Shown here: positions 14,667 through 22,553 of the stretch, piece by piece
Layout of the letters: every line of letters starts with the position of its first letter
How positions within the stretch are numbered: position 1 is the stretch's first letter
The notes under the pieces: generated by a model
The model's database searches: none
The model's input: only the letters and a program-made list of their open reading frames with translations
Told to the model about the DNA's origin: nothing
Assembly (NCBI GenBank): GCA_015061665.1
Contig: SUWC01000012.1
Span: 1-53,891, forward strand
Direction of reading: 5' to 3'
From: Lentisphaerota bacterium
Lineage (GTDB): Bacteria > Verrucomicrobiota > Kiritimatiellia > RFP12 > UBA1067
Length of the DNA: 53,891 nt
Program-made: the position numbers and the translations under genes

Positions 14667-14720
14667 TGGACTTTTCCATTAAGATGTCAATAGAATACCA
14701 AAAATCGTATCGAGCATCAA
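14667..14720 (-). promoter_or_regulatory. Promoter and operator-like palindrome of ATPase 2
   Basis: Minus strand: TTGATG (14720-14715), 17 bases, TATTCT (14697-14692) with a TGG extension. TGGA (14667-14670) and TCCA (14675-14678) flank CTTT. The half site starts 25 bases before the ATG, exactly as in ATPase 1, although the surrounding sequences differ. Confidence 0.55.
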
Positions 14721-14805
14721 GGGGTACAGACGGTGAGAAGACAGGGTGAATGCGTCAGCCTTGGTCCGCCCTGGTTCCCATTACCCACGTTCCCCATAAT
14801 TTTGA

Positions 14806-14811
14806 TATAAT
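14806..14811 (+). promoter_or_regulatory. -10 box of a leaderless or near-leaderless gene
   Basis: TATAAT ends 8 bases before the ATG at 14820, so the RNA would begin at or within a base or two of the start codon. No Shine-Dalgarno sequence fits between them. Confidence 0.6.
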
Positions 14812-14819
14812 ATCTATTT

Positions 14820-15644
14820 ATGGGACTAAGCTTCGTCCAGAGACATGCGTACAGCTGGGGGGCCGGTTTTGCCGGCCTTCTCTGGCCGTTTTTCCCCGGC
14901 AGGCGCAGGATTGCCGTGGAGAACCTGCTTAAGTGCGGGGTCGCTAAGGACGAGGCGGAGGCCAGGCGCATTGCGAAGGCGAGCTGGAAGCACCTTGCCG
15001 GGCACATCGCCGAGGCGCTCTGCGTACCGGGCGTGATAACGGGCGAAAACTGGCGCGACCATATCGACGTGGCGTCCGCGAACCAGGAGGCGGTCAGGCT
15101 GCTCCTTGAGGAGAAGGACGTCCCGATCATCCTCGTCAGCGCGCATCACGGCGTATGGGAGGCGGCGACCAACCTGCTTTCCTTTGCGCGTCCGATGATC
15201 GCCATAGCGCGCACGATGAACTCGAAGCTCGTCGGCTCGTGGATGCGCAAGCACCATTTCCGCGGAAAGATCACTGTCATCGACAAGAACCACGGCTTTA
15301 CGACGGAGATCATGCGCCAGTGGCGCGAGACGTGCGCGGCGATGACGATTCTCGTCGACCAGCATACGAAGAAGGGCGCGAAGCTCAAGTTCTTCGGGCG
15401 CACCGCCTACACGTTCACGAGCGCCACGCGCCTTGCCATGCGCACTGGCGCGCCCATGGTCGTAGGCTCGTTCGTCCGCGTCGCGCCCTATATGTACAGG
15501 CTTGTCGGAGACGCGCCGCTTAGGCTCGGCAAGGACGACGATCGCGACGAGGCGACGCAGCTCGTAAACGACCGGCTAGAGAAGGCGATACGCGAGTATC
15601 CAGAGCAGTATCTGTGGTTCCACAGGAGGTGGCGCTATGACTGA
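14820..15644 (+). CDS. Lipid A biosynthesis acyltransferase (LpxL/HtrB family)
   Basis: A 274-residue protein of the LpxL/LpxM/HtrB family, which adds secondary acyl chains to lipid A precursors at the inner membrane. The motif SAHHGVWE near residue 107 contains the H-x4-E catalytic pattern. Later landmarks are the Arg after ARP (AIARTMNSKLVGSWMRKHH), the 'MTILVDQHTKKGAKLKFFGR' segment that corresponds to the conserved D-Q-...-FFG block, 'SATRLAMRTGAPMVVG', and the C-terminal QYLWFHRRW typical of the family. It is slightly shorter than E. coli LpxL (about 306), with a short N-terminus; the ATG lies right behind a TATAAT box, so the start is probably genuine. It is the first gene of an operon with an overlap of 8 bases into the next gene. 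It supports an LPS-containing outer membrane. Which acyl position it modifies cannot be told. Confidence 0.88.
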   Translation: MGLSFVQRHAYSWGAGFAGLLWPFFPGRRRIAVENLLKCGVAKDEAEARRIAKASWKHLAGHIAEALCVPGVITGENWRDHIDVASANQEAVRLLLEEKDVPIILVSAHHGVWEAATNLLSFARPMIAIARTMNSKLVGSWMRKHHFRGKITVIDKNHGFTTEIMRQWRETCAAMTILVDQHTKKGAKLKFFGRTAYTFTSATRLAMRTGAPMVVGSFVRVAPYMYRLVGDAPLRLGKDDDRDEATQLVNDRLEKAIREYPEQYLWFHRRWRYD

Positions 15645-16386
15645 ATGGTATTCCCAGCTGGCGGAATTCCTGGGGCGCGATCCGTTCTATGCGCTCCTGG
15701 AGCACCTCGGGACGTTTGCGGGCGCGATGTCTGGCGTGCGCCTTGCGTCCGTGAAGCGATTCGACTGGTTCGGCGCATACGTCATTGGACTTGTCACTGC
15801 GCTCGGAGGGGGAACGCTGCGCGACATAATGCTCGGCATGGAGCCGTTCTGGCTTTCGAGCATCGCGTATTTCCTGGATACGCTCCTCGCCGTGCTGCTC
15901 GTGTGGATATTCGGGCGCAGGTTCATCACCGAGCAGATTACGTGGTTCGTGTTCGACACGCTCTCCATTTCCTTCTTCATGGTCGTCGGCCTTGAGAAGG
16001 CGCTCCACGTAAACAGCGGCGTATATCAGATGGCCTGCGTGGACGGGCATGCATGGTGGTGCGCGATTGTCATGGGCGTCGTTACGGCCGTGTTCGGCGG
16101 CGTGCTGCGCGACATCTGCATCAACGAGGTGCCGCTCATCTTCCGCAAGGAACTGTACGCCCTCGCCTGCGCAACGGGAGGCATATTCTACTTCCTCCTG
16201 TTCTGGTGCGGCGTCGACGCGCGCATCTGCGGCACGGTCTGCTGCGTCACGATCTTTATCGTCCGCGCGCTTGCGATACGCTACCACCTCGGCGTTCCGG
16301 TGCTGAACGGACATCGCCTTCTGGCGCATCACCACCATCATCGTCATCAACCTAAAGTTTCCAACCAGAAAGAAAAGAAGCAATGA
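15637..16386 (+). CDS. UPF0126/TRIC-type cation channel protein
   Basis: A 249-residue integral membrane protein with two homologous halves of three spans each plus a seventh helix. Each half carries the family glycine motif before a conserved RDI (GLVTALGGGTLRDIMLG and GVVTAVFGGVLRDICIN), and the first is followed by the proline-tryptophan loop. Prokaryotic members (YadS, TRIC-B-like) form trimeric potassium- or sodium-permeable channels. The C-terminal tail is His-rich (eight His near residue 235), a feature outside the family core and possibly metal-binding. It overlaps the acyltransferase by 8 bases and the acyl-CoA synthetase by 4, so translation is coupled. Confidence 0.88.
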   Translation: MTEWYSQLAEFLGRDPFYALLEHLGTFAGAMSGVRLASVKRFDWFGAYVIGLVTALGGGTLRDIMLGMEPFWLSSIAYFLDTLLAVLLVWIFGRRFITEQITWFVFDTLSISFFMVVGLEKALHVNSGVYQMACVDGHAWWCAIVMGVVTAVFGGVLRDICINEVPLIFRKELYALACATGGIFYFLLFWCGVDARICGTVCCVTIFIVRALAIRYHLGVPVLNGHRLLAHHHHHRHQPKVSNQKEKKQ

Positions 16387-18119
16387 GCGAATTCAGACTC
16401 TCAGATCCGTTTGGCACAGCGCCAAGCAAGCCGCCGTTCACGCAGAGCGTCTCGACGGGCGTTCCGTGGCACAACCTTCCCATCGTTCGCAACTACACGC
16501 TCGGTCAGCTTCTCGACCAGACGATCGCCCGTTGCGGCGAAAACGACGCCGTCGTCTATTCCGACCGCGACTACCGCCTTACCTGGTACGAGTTCGGCGA
16601 GGAAGTCGACCGCGTTGCGAAGGGCCTCATGTCCCTCGGCGTCAAGCGCGGCGAGAAGGTCGCTCTTTGGGCGACGAACGTCCCCCACTGGGTCGTGCTC
16701 ATGTTCGCGACGGCGAAGATAGGCGCGATCCTGCTTCCGCTCAACATCAACTACAAGTCGCAGGAAATCGACTTCGCGCTGAAGCAGTCCGAGGCGGAGA
16801 ACATCTTCATCATCGAAGGCTACCGCGACTGCAACTACGTCAAGGTCCTGCAGGAGCTCATTCCCGAGCTCTCCACCATGCCGCGCGGCGAGCTGCGCTC
16901 CCAGCGCTACCCGCACCTGAAGCGCGTGTTCTTCCTTGGCGGACAGAAGTTCCGCGGAATGTATTCGCTTAACGAGGTCCGTGCGCTCGCATGCCACACG
17001 ACGACGCAGCGCTATCTTGAGCGTCAGGCCGAGGTCAGCCCTCACGATGTCGTCAACATGCAGTACACGAGCGGCACGACGGGCTTCCCCAAGGGCGTGC
17101 AGCTCACGCACTACAACATCGCTAACGACGGCTTCTGGATCGGCGCGTGCCAGAACCTCTCGTCCAAGGACAAGGTCTGCATCCCCGTGCCGCTGTTCCA
17201 CTGCTTCGGCTGCGTGCTCGGGGTCATGAGCTGCGTCAACCACGGCGCGACGATGGTCTTCCTCGAGAAGTTCGACCCCATGCTCGTCATGTCGTCGATC
17301 GAGAAGGAGAAGTGCACTGCGACCTACGGCGTGCCCACTATGTACATCGCCATGCTCGACCACCCGGCGTTCGAGAACTACGACTTCAGCTCGCTCAGGA
17401 CGGGCATCATGTCCGGCTCGGCGTGTCCGACCCACCGCATGCGCCAGGCCGAGTCGCGCATGTACATGCGCGAGATCACGAATCCGTACGGGCTCACGGA
17501 GTCGGGCCCCGTGATGACGATGACGCGCTATTTCGAGAAGTCGCTGGAGCGCAAGTGCACGACCATCGGCCAGGCTCTCCCAGGCGTCGAGGTCGCGATC
17601 ATCAATCCCGACACGGGCGACATCGCGCCGCTCGGCGAGGACGGGGAGATCTGCTGCCGCGGCTACGGCAACATGAAGGGCTACTACAACATGCCCGAGG
17701 CGACCGAGAAGTGCATCGACCGCGACGGATGGCTCCACTCCGGCGACATCGGGCATATGGACAAGGACGGCTACTACTACATCACTGGGCGCCTCAAGGA
17801 CATCATCATCCGCGGAGGCGAGAACATCAGCCCGAAGGAAGTCGAGGACTTCCTCGGCACGATGCCGGGCGTAAAGGACGTCGCAGTCGTCGCGTGTCCG
17901 TCGAAGAAGTACGGCGAGCAGCCGGTCGCGTTCGTAATCCCTGCGGACGGCGTCACGCTGACCGAAGCCGACGTCCAGGCGTTCTGCAAGGACAAGATAT
18001 CGTGGTTCAAGATTCCGAAGTACGTTGACTTCCTCGACGCCTTCCCGATGACCGCATCGCAGAAGATACAGAAGTACAAGCTTCGCGAAATGGCCAAGGA
18101 GCGCTGGCCCAACGCCTGA
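16383..18119 (+). CDS. Long- or medium-chain acyl-CoA synthetase (AMP-binding family)
   Basis: A 578-residue ANL-family adenylating enzyme. Visible motifs are YTSGTTGFPKG (about residue 229, phosphate loop), NPYGLTESGP (about 365), GWLHSGDIGHMDKDGYYYI (about 455) and the hinge GRLKDIIIRGGENISPKEVE. The C-terminal catalytic Lys is probably in TASQKIQKYKLRE. It activates a fatty or other carboxylic acid to acyl-AMP and then acyl-CoA. Length and motifs match FadD-like and medium-chain synthetases. The ATG overlaps the preceding stop (ATGA). A place next to an LpxL-like acyltransferase and DedA suggests work on membrane lipids or exogenous fatty acids; the substrate itself is not visible. Confidence 0.92.
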   Translation: MSEFRLSDPFGTAPSKPPFTQSVSTGVPWHNLPIVRNYTLGQLLDQTIARCGENDAVVYSDRDYRLTWYEFGEEVDRVAKGLMSLGVKRGEKVALWATNVPHWVVLMFATAKIGAILLPLNINYKSQEIDFALKQSEAENIFIIEGYRDCNYVKVLQELIPELSTMPRGELRSQRYPHLKRVFFLGGQKFRGMYSLNEVRALACHTTTQRYLERQAEVSPHDVVNMQYTSGTTGFPKGVQLTHYNIANDGFWIGACQNLSSKDKVCIPVPLFHCFGCVLGVMSCVNHGATMVFLEKFDPMLVMSSIEKEKCTATYGVPTMYIAMLDHPAFENYDFSSLRTGIMSGSACPTHRMRQAESRMYMREITNPYGLTESGPVMTMTRYFEKSLERKCTTIGQALPGVEVAIINPDTGDIAPLGEDGEICCRGYGNMKGYYNMPEATEKCIDRDGWLHSGDIGHMDKDGYYYITGRLKDIIIRGGENISPKEVEDFLGTMPGVKDVAVVACPSKKYGEQPVAFVIPADGVTLTEADVQAFCKDKISWFKIPKYVDFLDAFPMTASQKIQKYKLREMAKERWPNA

Positions 18120-18478
18120 TGGAACGCGTCTCGATCTGCGTCGACTGGGACGATCCCTCGCCCGAGGAGCTAAAGGGCTACTTCGCCGAAATCTTCGTCT
18201 CGCTCGACGAGCGTCCGCGTCCGCTCCTGCTCTCCGTCGCTACGAAGAACGACACGGGGACGCGGTTTACCGTCTCGATGCGGGAAGGAGAACCTGTGTT
18301 CACTGCGAGCGACGGGCGCAGCGTGAAGGCGAGCTTCCGCGGACGCTGGATCGCGCTTCACCCGTCCCCGCTCGAGTTTTCGTTCTACGGAAAGACGCGC
18401 CTTGTGCTAGAGCCTGCGCAGGGAGGGAACCGGGTGAAGGTGCGCAAGGCTACGTTTCTTGAGAGACTTTTAGACTGA
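18119..18478 (+). CDS. Small hypothetical protein in the lipid/envelope operon
   Basis: A 119-residue soluble protein, MERVSICVDWDDPSPEEL..., with alternating polar and hydrophobic strands (RPLLLSVATKN, FTVSMREGEPVFTA, LEFSFYGKTRLVLEP) that suggest a small beta-barrel or sandwich. No signal peptide, no membrane span and no cysteine pair apart from one Cys. The ATG shares one base with the stop of the acyl-CoA synthetase (TGATG), so it is translationally coupled and real. It is followed after 10 bases by DedA. I do not recognise the family. Confidence 0.7.
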   Translation: MERVSICVDWDDPSPEELKGYFAEIFVSLDERPRPLLLSVATKNDTGTRFTVSMREGEPVFTASDGRSVKASFRGRWIALHPSPLEFSFYGKTRLVLEPAQGGNRVKVRKATFLERLLD

Positions 18479-18488
18479 TGGAGGCCTT

Positions 18489-19178
18489 ATGATAGACGTT
18501 ATAGTCGGATTCCTTGATTCGCAGGCGTTTGCGCAGATTGTCCCCGTGTGGGGGCTCGTCCTTGTCTTTCTTTTCATGGCCGTCGAGTCGAGCTTCATAC
18601 CATTCCCCAGCGAGGTCGTGATGATTCCGGCGGGGTTCCTTGCCGCGCGCGGCGAACTCGTCTCGTCGTCCCCGGTCGTCGCGCTTCTTCTTTCCATCGC
18701 CATCGGCGTCGCGGGCTCGCTTGCCGGGGCCTATGCGAACTACTATCTTTCGCTTTGGCTCGGCAAGCCGTTTCTGCTCAAGTACGGCAAGTGGTTCTTC
18801 GTGAAGCCGCAGCCGCTTGAAAGGGCGTGCGAGGTCTTCAACAAGTACGGCGCGGCGACGACGTTCGTCTGCAGGCTTGTGCCTGTCATACGCCAGCTGA
18901 TTTCCATCCCGGCCGGAATCGCGCGCATGCCGCTTGCCGCGTTTACGCTTTTCACTGCGCTTGGGGCCGGGATATGGACGGCCATCCTTGCCGTCATCGG
19001 ATACGGACTTGGCAGGAGTTCGGAGGGGATGACGTACGCAGAGCTCGTCGTCAAGGGTAAGGAAATGGCGTCGTCGCATCTTCCGCTCGTCATCGTCTGC
19101 GCGCTTGTCCTTGCCGTAGGATATCTCGCCGTTTCGAAGCTCGTAGTCGCCGGGCGGAAGCAGCCTCCTTCAGCGTAG
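18489..19178 (+). CDS. DedA/VTT-domain membrane protein
   Basis: A 229-residue membrane protein of the DedA (SNARE-associated, VTT) family. Family marks are the re-entrant 'ESSFIPFPSEVVMIPAGFLAARGEL' region near residue 30-55, the glycine-rich GSLAGAYANYYLSLWLG, the F.KYG (FNKYGAATTFVCRLVPVIRQLISIPAGIARM) region with the conserved R-x-x-P...G motif near 128-150, and a last C-terminal span. DedA proteins act in lipid homeostasis and membrane potential; several scramble or flip undecaprenyl phosphate or phospholipid. GATGGAGG at 18477-18484 is the ribosome binding site. Last gene of the operon started by the LpxL-like gene. A GGCGC/GCGCC hairpin near 19194-19213 may end the transcript. Confidence 0.88.
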   Translation: MIDVIVGFLDSQAFAQIVPVWGLVLVFLFMAVESSFIPFPSEVVMIPAGFLAARGELVSSSPVVALLLSIAIGVAGSLAGAYANYYLSLWLGKPFLLKYGKWFFVKPQPLERACEVFNKYGAATTFVCRLVPVIRQLISIPAGIARMPLAAFTLFTALGAGIWTAILAVIGYGLGRSSEGMTYAELVVKGKEMASSHLPLVIVCALVLAVGYLAVSKLVVAGRKQPPSA

Positions 19179-19234
19179 CATGTGTTCTTGTCGCGGCGCG
19201 GTGGCTGCAGCGCCCCAAATCGTCCGTGTTGTGG

Positions 19235-19240
19235 TATAAT
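19235..19240 (+). promoter_or_regulatory. Extended -10 box upstream of adk
   Basis: TGGTATAAT; the box ends 10 bases before the adk ATG at 19251. No -35 match and no ribosome binding site are seen, so the adk message is probably leaderless or has a leader of a few bases. Confidence 0.6.
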
Positions 19241-19250
19241 ATTAGGCGTC

Positions 19251-19883
19251 ATGAATATCGTAATTCTTCTTGGTGCGCCCGGTTCGGGCAAAGGTACGGT
19301 AGCGGGTCGCCTCGCTTCCGAGAACGCTAACCTCAAGCATGTCTCCTCCGGCGATCTGCTTCGCGGTGCTGTTGCGAAGGGCACTCCGGCAGGCGTAGAG
19401 GCGAAGGGATACATGGAGTCGGGCAATCTTGTCCCCGACGCGCTCATCGCGCAGATGATCAAGGACGTCGTCGCCGAGACGACCGGCGACGTCACGATGC
19501 TGCTCGACGGCTTCCCGCGCAATCTCGCCCAGGCGAAGATCCTCGAGGAAATGGGCGCTCCCATCCGCAGCGCAGTCCTTATCGACGTTCCTGATGAAAT
19601 CATACAAGACCGCATCTCCGGGCGCCGCACGTGCCCGAAGTGCAAGGCCGGCTATCATGTCCGCAACCTTCCGCCCAAGGTGGAGGGGATATGCGACGTC
19701 TGCGGCGAGAAGCTCACCATCCGCAAGGACGACAATCCCGAAACGGTGAAGGACCGTCTTGTCGTCTACCATCGCGAGACCGAGCCGCTCATCGAGTTCT
19801 ACAAGGCGAAGAACCTGCTCAAGGTCGTCGACGGCACGGCCGCTCTCGATCTCGTCGCCAAGGCTTTCTCCGGGAACATGTAG
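19251..19883 (+). CDS. adk: Adenylate kinase
   Basis: A 210-residue adenylate kinase, interconverting ATP + AMP and 2 ADP in the cytoplasm. The P-loop is GAPGSGKGT (residues 7-15), the AMP-binding region SSGDLLR (30-36), the DGFPRN motif near 84, and the long LID carries four cysteines (CPKC at about 126-129 and CDVC at about 146-149), so this is a zinc-type LID. The GRRTCPKC and 'DDNPETVKDRL' stretches are standard. The ATG at 19251 aligns with the family N-terminus (MNIVILLGAPGSGKGT); a longer upstream frame is not used. It is followed after 4 bases by map. Often adk and map lie in the ribosomal protein operon with secY; here they are detached from it. Confidence 0.96.
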   Translation: MNIVILLGAPGSGKGTVAGRLASENANLKHVSSGDLLRGAVAKGTPAGVEAKGYMESGNLVPDALIAQMIKDVVAETTGDVTMLLDGFPRNLAQAKILEEMGAPIRSAVLIDVPDEIIQDRISGRRTCPKCKAGYHVRNLPPKVEGICDVCGEKLTIRKDDNPETVKDRLVVYHRETEPLIEFYKAKNLLKVVDGTAALDLVAKAFSGNM

Positions 19884-19887
19884 TCCG

Positions 19888-20658
19888 ATGAAAGTCGACA
19901 TAAAGACAAAGGCCGAGATCGACAGGATGCGCGAGGCCTGCCGCATGAGCGCGGAAATCCGCGACATCTGCGCGGCGGCCGTCGCGCCCGGCGTCACGAC
20001 CGGCGAGATAGACGACCTGGTCGTGGAGTACTGCGAGAAGCACAAGGTAAAAGCCAGCTTCTACAAGTATGCCGGATTTCCCGGCCACATCTGCGTATCC
20101 ATCAACGACGAGGTGATTCACGGCATTCCGAGCCGCCACCGCGTCATCATGCCGGGCGATCTCGTGAAGACCGATGTCGGAATCTTCAAGAACGGCTTCC
20201 ACGGCGACACGTCGCGGACAGTAGCGCTGTGCGTATCCGATCCGGAGGTCCTTCGCCTCGTCGAGACGACTAAGAAGTGCCTCGCTGCGGGAATCGCCAC
20301 GGCGGGCCCTGGCGTGCATCTCGGCGACGTCGGCCATGCCATCCAGAAGGTGGCCGAGGATGCAGGATTCGGCGTCGTGCGCGACTGGATCGGGCATGGC
20401 GTCGGAAGGACCGTCCATGAAGATCCCGAGGTGCCGAACTACGGCGAGCCAGGCAAGAAACTTGTCCTTCGCCCCGGAATGACCATCGCAATCGAGCCGA
20501 TGATCACGATGACGAAGAAGGGCGAGCGCACGTATGTCGGCGACGACCGCTGGACGGTATACACAAACGACAACTGCCTCAGCGCACATTTTGAGCACAC
20601 CGTCGCGATAACGGACGACGGATGCGAAGTCTTGACTTTGCCGGCGGACTATCCCTGA
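19888..20658 (+). CDS. map: Methionine aminopeptidase, type I
   Basis: A 256-residue type I methionine aminopeptidase, which removes N-terminal Met from nascent proteins. Metal ligands are visible: Asp in KTDVGIF and Asp in HGDTSRT, His in GHGVGRTVHE, Glu in IEPM and Glu in FEHT. The substrate-side His is in GFPGHICVS and the following INDEVIHGIP is conserved. The start at ATG 19888 aligns with other MAPs (IKTKAEIDRMREA); the longer frame upstream is an artefact of adk. It begins 4 bases after the adk stop. The next gene (nadK) starts 89 bases later. Confidence 0.96.
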   Translation: MKVDIKTKAEIDRMREACRMSAEIRDICAAAVAPGVTTGEIDDLVVEYCEKHKVKASFYKYAGFPGHICVSINDEVIHGIPSRHRVIMPGDLVKTDVGIFKNGFHGDTSRTVALCVSDPEVLRLVETTKKCLAAGIATAGPGVHLGDVGHAIQKVAEDAGFGVVRDWIGHGVGRTVHEDPEVPNYGEPGKKLVLRPGMTIAIEPMITMTKKGERTYVGDDRWTVYTNDNCLSAHFEHTVAITDDGCEVLTLPADYP

Positions 20659-20747
20659 AGTCCTTAAGCCCGAAGGCGCTTAGGTCGAATGGCGACTGAT
20701 TGCTTGGGGATGGATGGTCCGTCGGCAGCTTTTGGAGGAACAACGCG

Positions 20748-21590
20748 GTGACGATACACTTCCATGCGAACGTGATGAATCCTCGCGCGAGGGAGGCGCT
20801 GGCCTCTCTCGCCTCCAGGGCGCTCTCGCTTGGACTTGACGTCGTGGGCGAAGGGGCGAAGGCGGACTTGATGATCGCCCTCGGAGGCGACGGAACGATA
20901 CTCCGCGCTGTGCGCAGCCACCCTGAGCTGCCCGTTCTCGGCTTCAACCTCGGGAGCCTCGGCTATCTGGCCACCGTCGGCGAAAGCGAGTTCGACAGCG
21001 CTCTTCAGTCCCTTGCTAAGGGCGACTTCAAGCTTTCGGGCCGCGCCATGCTTGAGGCGCGCCACGCGAACTCGCCCGAAAAGGCTTTTCTCGCGCTCAA
21101 CGAAATCGTCGTCATGCGCGAAATGACGGGGCACGCCGCCGCAATCGATCTAGAGGCGGATGGAAAGCACGTAACGCGCTATCTTGCGGACGGACTTGTC
21201 GTCGCGACGCCGACTGGCTCAACTGCCTATTCGCTTGCGGCCGGCGGTCCGATATTGATGCCAGACTCGGCGAGTCTTGCCGTCACGCCGATGAACCCGC
21301 ACGCGCTCGGCGTAAGGCCGCTCGTGGTGAGCGACAGCGTATGCCTTCGCGTCACCTCGCGCAGGCGCGTGAACGGAAGGGCGGAGAAGATCGGCGTCTA
21401 TGCCGACGGTGAAGGCGTCTTCATGCTGGACGGCGACGAGTCGGCTGTAATCACCTTGAGTTCACAGCGGGCGCGTTTCGTGGAGCTGGAGGGATACGAC
21501 CCATACGGCGTCCTTGGACGCAAGCTCGGATGGTGCGGCGTAAACAAGGAATGGGAGTCAAGACAGGAGAACTGCGATGGACATAGATGA
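20748..21590 (+). CDS. nadK: NAD kinase
   Basis: A 280-residue protein, ATP-NAD kinase, making NADP. The signature GGDGT is at about residue 48-52 (ALGGDGTILRAV), followed by GFNLGSLGYLA, the NE/D motif (LNEIVVMRE), ADGLVVATPTGSTAYSLAAGGPI, and late HALGVRPLVV. GTG 20748 was chosen because GGAGG (20734-20738) sits 9 bases before it and the protein starts at the first beta strand (VTIHFHANV); TTG 20700 would add residues without a ribosome site. The 3' end overlaps the next gene by 14 bases. Confidence 0.93.
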   Translation: MTIHFHANVMNPRAREALASLASRALSLGLDVVGEGAKADLMIALGGDGTILRAVRSHPELPVLGFNLGSLGYLATVGESEFDSALQSLAKGDFKLSGRAMLEARHANSPEKAFLALNEIVVMREMTGHAAAIDLEADGKHVTRYLADGLVVATPTGSTAYSLAAGGPILMPDSASLAVTPMNPHALGVRPLVVSDSVCLRVTSRRRVNGRAEKIGVYADGEGVFMLDGDESAVITLSSQRARFVELEGYDPYGVLGRKLGWCGVNKEWESRQENCDGHR

Positions 21591-22503
21591 ACTGAACGCC
21601 TACGTGGAGAGCGGACAGATCGACGAGCTCATCCGCGTTTCCGAGGCGAGGCAGTGCAAGGCGCTGTCGAAGATCGCCGACACGATAACCGACGACGGCC
21701 GCAAGAGGATAGTCCTTCTTGCCGGCGGTTCGTCATCCGGCAAGACCACTACGGCGCATCGCCTTGCTACTCAGCTTCGCGTCAACGAAGTGGAGGCGAT
21801 GCACCTCTCGACGGATGACTACTTCGTTGGCGATGCGCGCAATCCGCGCGACGAGAACGGAGAGCTGGACTACGAGTCTGTCGAGTGCGTCGACATCGGG
21901 CGGCTGACTTCCGACATAGCCGCCCTGATGCGCGGCGAGTCGGTCCATCTTCGCCAGTTCAACTTCGCCGCACACGACGGCTTTGACTCGCCCAGCACCA
22001 CGAGCCTTCCCGAAGGCGGCATCGTCATCCTCGAGGGGATACATGCGCTGAATCCGAGGCTTTCGGCCGAGATTGCCGAGGAGGCGAAATTCCGCCTCTA
22101 CATCGAGCCGACGACTCAGCCCGTGGTTTTCGCCACGACGAAGCTCCTGCCGGTCGACGCGCGCTTCCTGAGGCGAATCGTGCGCGACAATCGCTACCGC
22201 AAGATGTCCCCTGCGGACACTTTCCGCATGTGGCCGAAGGTCGTAGCGGGCGAGGAGAAGTGGATAATGCCGTTCAGGAAGTATGCTGACGCCGAGTTTG
22301 ACTCAGGGCTTATCTACGAACTAACTGTTCTGAAGCCATTTGTTGCCGGCCTTCTGCAGATGTATCTCCTGCAGAACCCGCAATGCGACAAGGCGCGGAC
22401 ATTGCTTTCGCTTCTAGCCGGCGTTTGCGAAACCGATCCGCTGAAGGTCCCGGGAGATTCGATCCTCCGCGAGACCATTGGCGGAAGCCAGCTGGACTAC
22501 TGA
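21577..22503 (+). CDS. Uridine kinase-like nucleoside kinase
   Basis: A 308-residue P-loop kinase related to uridine kinase/phosphoribulokinase. Walker A is GGSSSGKTT (about 50-58), followed by LSTDDYF (substrate-binding Asp pair), NFAAHDGF and a Walker B-like GIVILEGIHALNP. The C-terminal part (AEFDSGLIYELTVLKPF..) matches long bacterial Udk-like proteins that normally carry an N-terminal TGS-like region; here the N-terminal extension is short, about 45 residues. It most likely phosphorylates uridine/cytidine, but other ribose-containing substrates are possible. Overlaps nadK by 14 bases. It ends 28 bases before the convergent metK stop. Confidence 0.82.
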   Translation: MDIDELNAYVESGQIDELIRVSEARQCKALSKIADTITDDGRKRIVLLAGGSSSGKTTTAHRLATQLRVNEVEAMHLSTDDYFVGDARNPRDENGELDYESVECVDIGRLTSDIAALMRGESVHLRQFNFAAHDGFDSPSTTSLPEGGIVILEGIHALNPRLSAEIAEEAKFRLYIEPTTQPVVFATTKLLPVDARFLRRIVRDNRYRKMSPADTFRMWPKVVAGEEKWIMPFRKYADAEFDSGLIYELTVLKPFVAGLLQMYLLQNPQCDKARTLLSLLAGVCETDPLKVPGDSILRETIGGSQLDY

Positions 22504-22526
22504 CCGCGCGCTGTGACCGAGAGAAG

Positions 22527-22553
22527 GGCGCTCAGATCTTGAGCGCCTTCTTT
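22527..22553. terminator. Hairpin terminator between convergent udk-like and metK genes
   Basis: GGCGCTCA (22527-22534) pairs with TGAGCGCC (22540-22547) around GATCT and is followed on the plus strand by TTCTTTATCTTT. The stem covers the last codons and stop of metK, so a single hairpin may serve both directions. Confidence 0.6.

Noticed and set aside
13562-14749. 395-residue plus-strand frame
   Set aside because: Antisense to the second AAA_14/DUF4143 ATPase, which has Walker motifs in the right order.
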